This document shows, piece by piece, positions 22,510 through 34,381 of a stretch of DNA of 64,000 nucleotides. The DNA comes from Celoporthe dispersa. Its lineage: Eukaryota; Ascomycota; Sordariomycetes; Diaporthales; Cryphonectriaceae. The translations under genes and the position numbers were made by a program. Every line of letters starts with the position of its first letter. The stretch's first letter is position 1. The notes beneath the pieces are model-generated. The model did no database searches, was not told the DNA's origin, and saw only the letters and a list, made by a program, of their open reading frames with translations. The DNA is taken from assembly GCA_016584495.1 (NCBI GenBank), contig WAID01000005.1:434501-498500 (forward strand), written 5' to 3'.

Positions 22510-23643
22510 TCATTGACGGCCCCCCTTCACATGCTCCCACTTCCACCCCGCCAGCTTCACCTCTGCTTTTCCAGCCTTTTTGCTGTCGTACTCGCAGCCC
22601 ATAGTCCACCACTCAAATCTCTCCTCTGCCAGTACTGCCTCGAACTCCTTCCGGCACGTTGCCCGCAGAGTTCGTGATCTTGATTGCACATGCAAAGGTG
22701 TTTCTAACGCATGCATTGGGGAAGATTCTAGCACTTCACGGAAATATACAGGGTGTGCTACGTGTATGAACAGACGGCATAAGAGGCCTCTTGGTGATGA
22801 TGTCCGACCGTGCTCGAACTCGTCAGGTTTGAACTCCGCCAAGATGCGAAGAGGACCGAGGACAGATGCACAGCCCCCCATCATCTCGTTCAATACGTCG
22901 AAGTCAAGCTTCTTACATGACTCGGGCGCCCATTCGGCAGAAGGTAGATCGTCCTATGAACTTAAGCACCACAGCTTCTACTACCTGTTATATGGCCGCA
23001 ACGGGGCCCTGGCAAAGTCGGAGATGGCATTAGCGAAGAGTGGGGAGTTGAGCGAGATCTCGAGCTGCTAGCTTGGCTGTCTAGGCTTCTGCCGTGTCGC
23101 AGATGACTGTGAGCTCGAGTTGGCCAGCTGTCACGAGTTGTCCGATCTCACGCGCCGTCTCAAGCCACTCGTCGAGGAGCTCCTTGTCTTGGGCGACGGA
23201 CTGGTCAAGAGGGGCCCTGCAGAGCTTCTTGCTGACACCATCAGTGTCCTACACAGCTGCAAGGGCTCCACGACCTGCTGAGATGAACGACTAGAAGACC
23301 GTACGTGGCCGTGGGACGCCCGTGCGAGAGAACGTAGTGAGTGAACCAGTCGAGGGCGGTCGTCATCCGTCCTCGGTCGTAGGATGAATCTGTTGGACGA
23401 GAAAAAGTGGCGAGATGCATCGGACCTGATAGCCCGGGATACGAGGAACAGGTTGAGGGTGGACATCAGGGTAGGCGTCGTCTCCCCCCGGCTCTGATCC
23501 CAGATGTGCGGGGCGGTGAACTCATCAAATCTTTCGAACCAGACCTCCAGGGACAGGATGTCGATCTCTGCGCTGCTGTACAAGCCCGCAGTATTGTAAA
23601 TCCTACGTCGAACGTCCAAGGGCAGGTCGAGGAAGCTCGTCAT
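22510..23643 (-). pseudogene. F-box-like gene copy 2, inverted, truncated
   Basis: It starts MTSFLDLPLDVRRRIYN at 23643 and parallels copy 1 through the FFSSNRFILRP segment and DEWLETAREIGQLV. The reading frame then meets TAG at 23081-23083, TAA at 23030-23032 and TAA at 22988-22990; the two TAA are one C-to-T step from Gln. The middle of the gene, including the second F-box-like motif and the Cys-rich patch, is missing. The C-terminus (YDSKKAGKAEVKLAGWKWE) reappears at about 22660-22510. A truncated, mutated paralogue of the gene at 16993-18834, in opposite orientation. Confidence 0.8.
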
Positions 23644-23859
23644 GGTGACCACGTCGAGGGTTGAGAGTAAAAAGCAAAGCGACCCCCAGGTCGCCGTGTT
23701 TCGCTGGTCCGGAGAATGGCCACCACCAGGATGGCTACTGGATTGATCTGTTACACTGATTTGGGGGGTCTGACGCTGACCATTCAAAATCCAAGCTGGG
23801 GCCTCAGAGAAATTTGGGTCCGCACCTCGCATAATTCGTTTCCTGGTTTGGGCTGCGGT

Positions 23860-24330
23860 GAGGTGTGTTCCCTTTTCGTTCTCCCCCGTTTTATAAATTT
23901 TAACTTGTTATATAGGAGTGAGTATGTTACTCTGTTAAGTGCCTCAATCATTAACTTGTTATTCTCATAACTTGTATTATAGTGGAATTTTTTTTAAAGA
24001 AAAAAAGACACCATAACATCTTATATTACCCTGCATTGTTTTCGATCCGTAAAGAAACTTATTATCCCACGACCTTGGATTTGCCTCTCCGAATATTTAT
24101 CCAAAAAGCTCCAAGACCACCCAATAAGGTCTTACAAGACAGCGTTCACAAGCACATATGCGGGAAAAGGAAATAAGTCTCGTCCAGGTCGTCTGCATGG
24201 TTAGACCCACCAGAGCATAGCGAGTTTGAGTATTGCTTTTAAAGGTCATTTTTAGGGGGGAATCATATGGCTAGATGTGCCCCTTTCCGTTCAGCCCTGG
24301 AAATATTTGGTTCATTGTATTTCTCCTAGT
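23860..24330. other. AT-rich intergenic sequence
   Basis: AT-rich with no conserved coding. It separates the F-box pseudogene from the DUF7708 gene. Confidence 0.4.
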
Positions 24331-24585
24331 CTTCCTATCCTGCAATTGTTGTCCGCGAGGCTGTTGGCTCTCTGTAAATTCTGGTGAAAGTCCCTACATA
24401 TGGCACGTTCAGAAGCTTGAAAGGTAGCCCACTGCCTGTTTCCTTGGTCAGTGATTTTACCCTCCTTCCTCTCATAATTCTCTCCACGGTATTTATGCCA
24501 TCAAAGGGTCCAGCGGATGAACCTACCTGTGGTACTCGCTTTCTATTGCCCTTGGCCCGCCCCACTGCCCCGAGCTCAGGTGGTC

Positions 24586-26482
24586 CTAGTCGAAAGATGA
24601 TTGCAACCGCTCCTGAATACCATGATTCCGTCTTCTGTAAGATGCCCGATATTTGGGCTGCCGCATCAGCCTCTGTACCTTCCTTCCCATGTCTGTCAAT
24701 ATTTGCATCTCATCGAACACATCGCTCGTGTTCTGAGACGCGCACGCATCGAACCTCCATGACACGATGACAATTTTCAGCCCGTCTCCTCTCCGACGAT
24801 CTACGAGAGCTTTGAGCCGCCCTATAAAATCGCTAAGTGTAAAGTATTCATTGTTGATACCTTCAAAGCACAGAGAAGCCTCCACCAGACTTGTATCGAT
24901 GACGATGAACATCCGCGGGAAGGTCGAGGTGCATTGCTCGAGCAAGTCGAACCACTGCTCGATACTTGCAGCATGCTTAAAGTTCTTCATAGAAAGCAGC
25001 TGAATACTATTTCCGCCGTGGCCCAGTTCTAGTTCCAAGATTTGTGATATCAAAGATCGTAGTATACCAATCACTGATGGGGTTTTGTTTTCGGATTCAA
25101 AACTGGAAGGCAATGCCCATATGACGGGATAATTGCGCTCCAACACAGCGTCGAGGAAGTCGACGGCAAAATCAAGCGAGCTTGTCTTGACACCTTGGCT
25201 CTGGGCTAGAATCAGGGAGGAGGTAGGATCCGACACCCAGGCCTGGAGCTTCGAGAGAGTCTTTTCGGGGATTTGCATGGGAAGTTTTTGCCTGCGACGG
25301 GTCCGCATGGATCGGCAATAGGCAAGACTCTCGCTAGAATCCGGCGTGTCGTCGAGAAGCAGTATCGTGTTTCGAATCTCTTCAACGTGGCCTCTTCGAA
25401 ATATTTGCTGATGTTCCAGTCGGAAGTCAAGCAACGACCGGCTGAGGAGGGTCTGCTGCTGGTGCTGTACTGCTTATACGTTAATCAGCGCCCAACAACT
25501 CTAGTATATACTTTTTGAGGCCCGGGGGGACTGGGAAAGGTGAGTGGGCTTACTGGTAATCATCTCAGTCAACTTGTGCAAAGCCTCGTTCATCCCATGC
25601 ACCTTCATGTTGAGATGTCGAATCTCAGCCTTGGATGCGGCGCTTGCGAGTTCGTCAACGCGCCTCGATCGAATTGTTATCTCATCGATAATGCCCTTGA
25701 ACTTCAGCTCGAATGGATGGGCAATAGCTGCGAGAGCGTGCCTTGTTTTCCCCTTATTACACCATTTGATAGCTTTGACCATGAACTCGATCAGTTTGGC
25801 ATATAGCAGTGACACTGCTTCCTGCATGCGAATTGTGGGATACAAGATCGAGTGAAGCTCGGTTCGCGGCAGCACGTCCGCCAGTGTGGAGACAGCTCTT
25901 GATATCTCGGCGAGCAACTCCTCGTGGTTCAAGACGGAGATGAAGAGGAACTTCATTGCTCCCCAGGCCAGCGAGACGTATTCCGGGTGGTGCTGAGCAA
26001 ACATATCGAACACGGCTCCGTAGTACATAACTCTTGCAGAACAGCTCGAGAGCCACTGCTGAAGTTTCGAGGCTCGCGACCTGGATTTGTACTCCTCCAA
26101 CGCCTGCGTAACGGCTTTTTGGACATCTTGCATCGAGTGCTGGTTCCGCAGCCAGGAAAGCTGGGGTTCTTCGGCGGCGAGGGTTGCCTTGAGGACATCG
26201 AGGGCATTTTTATATGCTTCCCTTGCAGGGTCGGATATACTGTATTGCAGGGACAAGGACCTTGTCAGCAATAACACACAGGAACAAGCTCTTGATCTGG
26301 AGCACAATGCCAACCAACCGTTGTTGCGGACTTCCGAGGTACCAGCCAACATAAACCTCGCACCCTGTTTCCCTACTGCCTTCACTCAATTTCAAAGCTG
26401 AGAGGTCCAACGCGGGAGGCGAGAGCTTTGAGTGCGGAACAAGCACTTCAAGTCCATTTTCCTGGTGATTTGCTGCAGCCAT
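24586..26482 (-). CDS. DUF7708-domain protein with degenerate NTPase-like region
   Basis: Proposed exons are 26364-26482, 25554-26239 and 24586-25469, giving 562 aa. Intron 2 (GTAAGC...GCAG) is firm. The first donor (GTGCGA) is weak and the first exon provisional. The DUF7708 segment is clear: LQQWLSSCSARVMYYGAVFD, MFAQHHPEYVSLAWGAMKFL, then SRAVSTLADVLPRTEL. The region after the last intron (WVSDPTSSLILAQSQGVKTS, SLDFAVDFLD, YPVIWALPSS, RMFIVIDTS) occupies the place of a STAND P-loop but lacks the GxxxxGK(S/T) motif, so nucleotide binding is doubtful. Related fungal proteins resemble NLR/NACHT-type allorecognition proteins. The role here is unknown. Confidence 0.7.
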
Positions 26483-27305
26483 CACTGTAACGCAGTGAAG
26501 TTCCCTTGGATGAATGTTGGCTATTGTTTGATAAGACCAGGTGCAGGACCCGCCCGAGACGTTGAGTCGCCGCCACAAGAGGTACCTGCCTTTTCTTCCA
26601 TGAAGGATGCCGAGAGCCTGCTTGAGCATAATTATGGCCTGCCATACAGTGCCACCCCAGAGACATGCAGGACAGGTTAGGGCTATTATGCAGGGAACCT
26701 CGTGACCTTGCAAGTGCTTATTGGAGTGGGGGCCAGGGAGGTGAAATCAGGCCCCGACGAGGTAGATCTACTGCGGCCTCCGTCTAGAACCAAGCCACGC
26801 TTGAAACACAGCCCAGTTTGGTGCGTGAACGTAGCCCGGGTGTGGTAGGGGAAACCACCTGCGCCACCAAGAGGCTCTGCCAATTTTAAAAGGAGGCTGG
26901 CGCGCTTGTTCCAGTAGGTATTGATACACATTTATAAACCTCATCTCTACGTGGGTTTTGAGACCGTATCATTACTAGCTTTCGAATCGACCATTTGACT
27001 AAGTATTATAACATCAACGTTCGTCCCTGGTAGCCATCTGGCGCCATGTACAAGCTTCAGTAGCTGCATGAGAGCTGGAACACAGGCTATGTCACTACTT
27101 GCTTACAATATTCATGCAGATAAAAGGAGAAGCTAGACACATCTGTGCCTTGTTCTTCAGCTCGCTCGGTCAGACTGCCCTTGTTGCCTGCTGATTAGTC
27201 ATTGTCGAAAACCAGGCTGGAAAAATCTGACATTTTGTTTTCTCCAGCGAAGCTGAATAGTGTTGCTCCGTTTTCAGTCTTACCAGCACCACCTGAGATG
27301 CCATA
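26483..27305. other. Divergent intergenic region, no gene seen
   Basis: Lies between the DUF7708 gene (minus) and the AAA gene (plus). No RNA gene or repeat recognised. Confidence 0.45.
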
Positions 27306-30300
27306 GTGATCATGAACATCTTCAGGAGCGCCGCAGAACTGAAAAACACCGCCGAGTCGGACGCCTCGAGCGACTGCAGCTCAGATATTTCAGTGTCAAC
27401 AAGATCGGATGACAGAGATGAGAATATGCTCTTGGTGAACCCGACGATTTCCAAGGATGATACCTCCGGGGATCTCTCCAAGACACAAGACCTTCTCGCC
27501 GAGTTTAGCAACAAGCTCACCAGGGGTGAGGAAGTACTCCGTCTTTGCTTGGGGTGTTTGTTTTCCAAACTAATAGCCTTCTTTTCAGGGTTGCAACTAT
27601 TACAACAGAGGGGCACTGAGGTTCAGGGCTTGCCACCGGCCCTTTTGGAAAATGCAGGGCCACCTGGGGTGGTACCAGGGCCACCTGGACTGATGCCAGG
27701 GCCGCCTGGGGTGATGCCACCGCATGGTGGAATGCTACCACCTCCCCGGGTGATGCCTTCTATGAGCCAGCCGGTCCGTTTTCGGGGATTTCCTCCCCGA
27801 TTCGCACCAGGAGGCGCCAAGTTTTGGCTGGAGGGCCAGGTTTCATCATGGGCTGAGTGGCGACAAAAGGCCACGAAGGAGAAGGAGGCAAGCTCATCTC
27901 ATACCGCTGGTGACTCAGAATGTCCCGTGTCAAAAGCGGTTGTGGAGATTACATCACTAGGAAGCGCTGCAGCGGGAGGCGAGGAAAACAACAAGGACGT
28001 CTCAGTACCGGGCGCAACAGCTAACACCTCGCCGGATCCCATCATCCTTCCAGAAGCTTCTGGGAAAGAGGAGCAACGGAGCGAAACCAACCAAAGCAAG
28101 ATTGTCGGCGATGTAGGACGGCTGCAGGCCGCCCACGATTCCGGGAAGACAGTGGAGGAAGAACAGCCCAGGTCGACCACACCCGATTCATCTCTGCCGC
28201 CTCCTTCAGACGGCCATCAGATGACGGACACGGACCCCAAATCTTCTCAGATCGATTCCGATACCACCCGTGAGAAGCAGCAACTCAGGATGTCTGAGGC
28301 GCTTTACGATGTTGCGCAGAAGTTCCTCGACATTGACGTCTTGGATCAAGGACAAGAGATTTCCAGATACATTGCATATCTGCTTGATCTCGTCGAGATG
28401 CTGCAAAACAGAGTCACATATCTTATCAATTCGGACGAAAATAAAGAGATCGCCAAGACTGACAGCAAGGCTGCTGAGGCCTCTGCAGACCAGGAAGCCC
28501 CAGACCTTCCTCTCGGCAAGACGCTGCACCGCGTGTTCTGCAACATCCCGCAACATAATCACGACGGACTGCTCTACGAGGATGAGCCCAGATTCCGGGA
28601 CGAGATGAACGCTGCGGGCTCCAAGCTCATGGGTGATCGAGTTATCCACAACATCGGCACCTTTCTCAACCGCCACCCCAGGATCTGCTTCGTTGTTTTC
28701 AAGGAACACACCTGCAGCGGGTCTACATTCAATCCACTGAAGGGGTCTGTGAGGACCAACTTCCAATCAGTGAGGTCGGAAAGGATCCGAGTGGTGGACC
28801 CTCTGCTGAGAAAGGCACTGAAGGAGGTGGCCGACTACCCGCCGTTCCCCAAGACGCGGGATGTCATTGACCCAGAGGAAGCCTTCAACATGGATGCTCC
28901 ATACATTTTCCTCTATCACCACTATCAGAAGCTGCGGACCCTCGCCCAAAACCCAGCATATACACAGATGGTTAACCCGCTGCTGGAATTCTTGAATACC
29001 GACTACAAGAATGAGTACGAGGAAGCGGAGAGTCTCTTCAGTGAAGGACTCGTCACAGCCTACCATCTCCCTAAGCTTTTCAAGCCTGATCACATGGTCG
29101 TTGGCCTGGAGGAGTCGGGTATTCTAGGAGCACACGTCCTGAGCGACTCCCCCTGATTTCACCGGAGACGAAGTCACCTTGCGAGGCTGGTCCTGGCGCT
29201 ACGACGGAAACGAGCTGCTGAAGAAGGAATGGACACAAAACATCGATGCGATACCGGATGAGAAGACCCAGATCTCGGACCTCAAAGTGCATCCCGTAGA
29301 GTTTGCGCTCAAGGATGACATAACGTTATTAGAAGAGACGGGAGAGCGGTTCTGGAACATGAAAGGCCGGTCCTTTACTTCTTATACTGGATGGGACAAA
29401 GCAGGCGACCGATATTATGTGAGTGTGTTTGTTCTTGCTCGAAACCGTAACTCCTCCCTCGTCAGGCTCCGCGGCTGACTGTTCATGCAGAAAGATTCTA
29501 GATTCATGGTGGACATGGCTACGCATAAGCTCATGCATCGCCGTCATCCTATGAATTTGGGGACTAGGAGTCTGAAATCGAAGAAGTGGCCCCTGAAAAT
29601 TAAGAGGGACGAGGACATATCGCGCGAGAACGCGATGCTTCTCCCGAGGTCGATATTCGGATTCAATCTTGAGGCGAAAAAGTGGGGTGAGGACTCCTAT
29701 TTGCTTTCTGCATACCATTTGAGACGACTGCGAATGTCTTGAAGCTCATATATGAATTTAGTGCGTCTCCTAGTCGACAATTTCCACGAGGTACACTGGG
29801 ACAAGAAGGCATTCGATCGCCTAGTGCTGGACGTGAACATCAAGGACATGATTTATGCGCTTATCGAAGTGCAGACGACAGCTGCTAAGATGGACGATAT
29901 CATCACTGGCAAAGGCAACGGACTGGTAGGCATTTCCTGTATTTTTATGGTATTCTACGCAAACGCTGATCATGATTTTGGTTTCGCTAGATCATCCTGC
30001 TGCACGGAAGCCCTGGGACTGGCAAAACGTTGACAGCAGAGAGGCAAGTAACTTTTAGCCTTGCCTCTGGCTAGCTGTTGACGAACTATAACTAACTACT
30101 CTGGTCGTGTAGCGTTGCAGAGATTGCAGAGAAAACCACTATACCGTGTCACCTGCGGCGACATTGGCACCGAAGCTGAAGATGTTGAGCGGTACTTGGA
30201 GACCGTCTTGTATCTGGGCAAGACCTGGGATTGTGGTGCGATTATTCTGACTTTTCAGATACTGTTGAGCGCCAGTATCACTGACCAAGAACGCTACAGT

Positions 30301-30856
30301 TTTGCTTCTGGACGAGGCCGACGTCTTTTTGGAAGAGCGCACAATGGCAGACTTGCAGAGAAATAGTCTTGTGTCCGGTAAGTTGGGCACTGTTTGATAT
30401 GTAAGAGCCTATTCTGACTATCGGTCTCTAGTGTTTCTCCGCACCCTCGAGTATTACGAAGGCATCCTCATCCTCACCTCGAATCGTGTCGGCACATTCG
30501 ACGAGGCATTCAAATCGCGGATCCAAGTCGCCATCCACTACGAGAACCTCACCAAGAAGTCCCGCAAGGCCATCTGGCGCAACTTCTTTGACATGATTGA
30601 AGACTCGGCAGACGAAAATGCTAATATGCCGGAGCTAGAGAGACGACTCGACAAGCTGGCTGAGCAAGACATGAACGGGCGGCAGATCCGCAATGCACTG
30701 CTCACCGCCCGACAGCTGGCAAAACACAGGAAGGAGAGGCTGGACTGGCACCACCTCAGCCAGGTCATCGATACATCGACGCAGTTTAACAAGTATCTGA
30801 AGACTGTCAAGGGGCACAGCGATGACCAGTGGGCCCGGGAGGAGTCCCTGAGATGA
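27306..30856 (+). CDS. AAA ATPase with N-terminal DUF7025-type region and Pro-rich segment
   Basis: Proposed exons are 27306-27525, 27589-29418, 29491-29686, 29762-29925, 29991-30043, 30113-30235, 30300-30377 and 30432-30856, about 1,028 aa. After an acidic/Ser-rich N-terminus comes a Pro-rich run of PGPP(G/L) repeats (about 27655-27760), the middle domain (FKPDHMVVG, GWSWRYDGN, SYTGWDKAGDRYY), then the AAA module: Walker A GSPGTGKT at 30012-30035, Walker B LLLDEADVFLEER, sensor ILTSNRVGTFDEAFKSRI. Two shifts are needed: C5 at 29149-29153 (one C too many) and A4 at 30132-30135 (one A too many, giving VAEIAEKPLYRVTCGD). Intron 5 has a GC donor. Substrate unknown. Confidence 0.8.
30044..30112 (+). 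other. GC-AG intron in the AAA ATPase gene
   Basis: Donor GCAAGT, acceptor GTGTAG. It rebuilds the very conserved TAESVAEIAEK sequence right after Walker A. The GT four bases downstream gives the wrong frame. Confidence 0.75.
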
Positions 30857-30920
30857 GTGGATAGGTAAAGTGATGAATACATGCTGTTATGCCACGCTCG
30901 CGGATAGGTTCATATATGTC

Positions 30921-32704
30921 CTAGAACAATCTATCCCCCCATGCTTCGGGGGGAAGTAAGCATAACTGATTTTTCACCTTGGTCCGGGCGCTATCCTGCG
31001 CGACCTCAAGAGCGCCCTTTTCGTTGACAACCTGGTCCTCGCCGACCTCCCTGGCCAGTCTGCGGTTCTCATTCCAGTAATATGCCAGCATGCCGACAAT
31101 GAGCACGATGCTGCCGCCGTAGATGCAGAGAATCTTGAGGAAACCATGGTAGTAATAAGGAGCGTCGCTGTCCACGAACACGTTCTGGCCAAACACGCCG
31201 CCGAGGTTGGACCCGGCGATGGCTAGGGCTAGCCCCAGGCAGCGCTCCTGAAGGTCTGCTGTGTTGATGCTGATCCAGGCGTCATTGATGCCCTAGGATA
31301 CGGCCATGCCCGAGTTGAGCAGGGTCAAAATGGCATATTTGAGCCAGACATCGGTGCTGCGGACGAGGGAAAACTGCACGCCCGACAGGACGATCGAGTA
31401 TGCGGCGCAGACGAGGCAGAAGACCCCGCGCATCGCCGTCCGGTCGCTGACCCAGGCAACGGCCAGGGCTAACAGGCACACGCCAAAATTGTACACGCTC
31501 GACAGGAAGCTGGAGGTGCTGGCGTCGAAGCCACCGCCTAGATTCTTGATGATGGTGGGCGAGTAGATGGACAGCGCGCCCTTGGGCACGAGCGAGACGA
31601 CGTTGATGCCAAAATGGCCCCAGACGCGGAAGCTGGTCAGAAGGATGGTCAGCGCCCGCCTGGGCGTAATGCCGCTCAGCTGGACCAGCTTGCGAGGGTC
31701 GTCGAGAACGACACGGTCGTGCGGGATGCGGCGGTCTTGGACGCTGAAGAAATCGAGGCGCTGGATGCCACATAGCGGCGTGGTATTGTTGGATGAGCGC
31801 GGCATGAGCAGGATCAAAAGAATTCCCACCATGAAGGTGAAGAGGCCGTCTATCAGAAAGAGCCACTGTGGAGTTGAGAGGGAGAGGTCAGTAGTGGTCG
31901 GAATCCATCAGGAAAAGGAGGTCGAGGAGGCAGGAGCCCGAGCATCGTGACGGGAAAGGGGATAATTCGTGTCCATACCTGCCATTGCTTCAGGCCTGTA
32001 GACTCGGGGATCTTGAATACAGCACCAGCAATCAGGCCACCAATACCAGAGGAAAAGTAGTTGCCAATGTAAACCAGGGTCACCCGCATAGCCATCTCTC
32101 TCCTGGTGTAGAAAGACGCCAGGATCGAGAGCGACGCCGCCAGGTAGCCTGCCTCCCACATGCCCAGGAAGAAGCGAGAGGCGTAGAAGCCGGCCAGGTT
32201 GTGGACGGCCACCTGCGACGTAGCCACCATGCCCCATGTGAAGATCTGGATGGTCAACCATAACGCCGGGCCGATGCGTGACAGCACCATGTTGAAAGGG
32301 ACCTCGAAGATGACAATCGCGGCCAGCATGAGCTGGTTGCCATAAGTGACATTGTCGGTCGTAATGCCAATATCTTTGGTGAAGCTGGTCGTCATGATGT
32401 AACTGATGTTGCCCTTGTCCAGCTGCAAAGCGAAGAGGCCGATGAACAAAATTGGGAGTACGATGAAATCGAGCCTGGTAGCACAGTGTTGCATCAGCCA
32501 ATATTGATGGACCCAGATCATTAGTTATTTTACTGCACTGGGAACGTACTTTCTCCGAAGGCGGGCCTCTGTTTTGGGTGTCCAATCAGCAATGATGAGT
32601 GCCTCCTCGTTCGACCGCCCATCAGACCCTTTCATCGAGCCTCCTGCCGGAGAGACAGCCAGGGCGTTGGGCCGAATCGATGAGTCCAAGGTAGACCCTG
32701 CCAT
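30921..32704 (-). pseudogene. MFS permease of the anion:cation symporter (Dal5-like) type, nonsense-mutated
   Basis: Exons 32550-32704, 31979-32474 and 30921-31865 (introns GTACGT...CCAG and GTATGG...ACAG) would give 531 aa, the usual size of Dal5/ACS-family fungal permeases. Visible features are LFALQLDKGNISYI in TM1, RFFLGMWEAGYLAASLSIL and YYWNENRRLA at the C-terminus. The frame is closed by one TAG at 31293-31295 in GMAVS*GINDAWISIN, where family members continue; CAG-to-TAG explains it. This removes the last two or three membrane segments. Candidate substrates are allantoate, nicotinate or other organic anions and cannot be told apart. Either a recent null allele or a base-call error. 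Confidence 0.75.
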
Positions 32705-33309
32705 GGTGAAAAGTGTTGTTTCTTATCCTCTGTAAGGAATCTTGTCAAAGTGGTAGTGTCTAGAAACGGTGACCGCCGATCATAATCCGAACAGAGAGTA
32801 ATACTTGCGACGATTACCACTGCGGCTTGCAAGACATATAACGTTGGCGGTGACTTGACGGGCCATTGCATAACAATACCGCCGAACCACAGGCTCACCT
32901 CGTATTATACAACAACAGGCGTCAGAGGTTTGGCGGGCGGGGCGACTACGCCATCCTATACAATGTATCTGCCCTGCTTTGTCAAGCCGTCTCATATTTC
33001 GTAAGCAGGAGCCTCATCGGCCATAGGAAGTCTTCAAAGGTCCTCTCCAGAAACAAAATTCATCTATGACTTCCGATAGCCAATAGCAGGAGTGCCGGGG
33101 GACTCTTGGGGATTATATCATGCGGCCACTCGATTGCAACATATTCAAGCGGGGGCACTGCGAGGAATGGCAGGGGTGGTGTAGCTGCTTGTGTGTTCAC
33201 AAAGGCACAGATCGAGGGCACAATTATCCTCGTGCAAATATTTTGTTTATCCCCACCGTCTTTCTCAGATCTTCACCTCAACTTCCCCCTCTTCGATCCA
33301 TAGTCTATA
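32705..33309. other. Intergenic, no gene seen
   Basis: Upstream of the MFS gene. No conserved coding or RNA gene recognised. Confidence 0.4.
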
Positions 33310-34370
33310 GAAGGTGGTTACCTGCTACAAAATAATCCAGGCTTCCCATATCAACACCATCGCTAAACAAGTCAAATGGACTCGCTTGATGGGCGGCGTC
33401 GAGGCCAAGATAACCTGCGCCAGACGTCTCGGCTCTACTCGACGCTGCTGGCCTCCAACTATTCAACGGAGTTGTGTCGTTCACGTCCTGGGGTTCCAGG
33501 CTAAAGTTGGGGTAAGATGGGGAAGCGAACTTGCACTTGACCTCCCGAAACTCGTGCCGCAGCCGGTCAAAGGCATCCTGGAGTCCGGGCGGCGCTGCCC
33601 AGCGAGCCCAACGGACTGCTCTTGACGGCCTGCTGACCATTAGGAAGGACGCTCAGAGGACTGATGGTGGTGGTGGTGGTGGCGGTGGCAGCGGCAGCGC
33701 CAGACACCTGCTCTGCGTATTCTGAGAGGCCCTCAATGATGGCGTCCAGCGCCTCGCAGTAGTCCCGGGCACCGCTGTTCCTTTCCGCTGCCGCAAAGAG
33801 CGAGGAGGAGCATGCACGTAGATCGTTGGATCGTGCTGGCGTCCACAAGCTAGGCGTCTTGGATATGATGAAACTTTAAAAATCCGCAGGTTAGCTCAGA
33901 TAACTACATATTTGCGCCCCCCCTCCCCCGAATGATTATCCAGGGATCATGAGGTACGCTGGCACTTACCAGAGTGTCATTCCGGCCAAGAAGACAGACT
34001 TGACCATGGTAGAGGAGAAGCCAATCTTGCGATTAAGCCGGAGGCGTTTGAACAGCTGGCAGACAGCACCAGCTGCTTCCAGGCAGGTCAGCATTAGGGA
34101 GTCCGAGCAATCCAGGGCGGGCAGCAGCGGCTCGATGAGCACCCGCACGGAATTCTTGACGTGCAACTGGAGAAATTCATAGTCTGGGGCACTGCATTGC
34201 GGCAAAGAAGCCTCAAACTCCTTCATTGCTCCAGGAGAGGCAGCACGTCCGATGGCGCGCAGTTCTGGCCTGTCCAGTATACCTGTACGTAGACTTGCGA
34301 GTTGAGGCGGTCCGTCACGCCGCCAACCTGGCCGAGGTGGTGGTCGAGCATGACTGCCACGTACCTATCG
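33310..34370 (-). pseudogene. C-terminal part of a fungal transcription factor
   Basis: On the minus strand, EFEASLPQCSAPDYEFLQLH, VKNSVRVLIEPLLPALD, AAGAVCQLFKRLRLNRKIGF, KSVFLAGMTLW, LRACSSSLFAAAERNSGARD and LQDAFDRLRHEF follow in the order of the C-terminal half of Zn2Cys6 regulators. Introns are plausible near 34310-34230 (GTATAC...GAAG) and 33965-33860 (GTAAGT...CCAAG). A frame change near 33650-33700 lies beside a (CCA)n tract. The DNA-binding cluster and most of the middle domain are absent. An unrelated plus-strand ORF occupies the position where they should be, so this is a truncated remnant. Confidence 0.55.
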
Positions 34371-34381
34371 ACACCCTGGCC

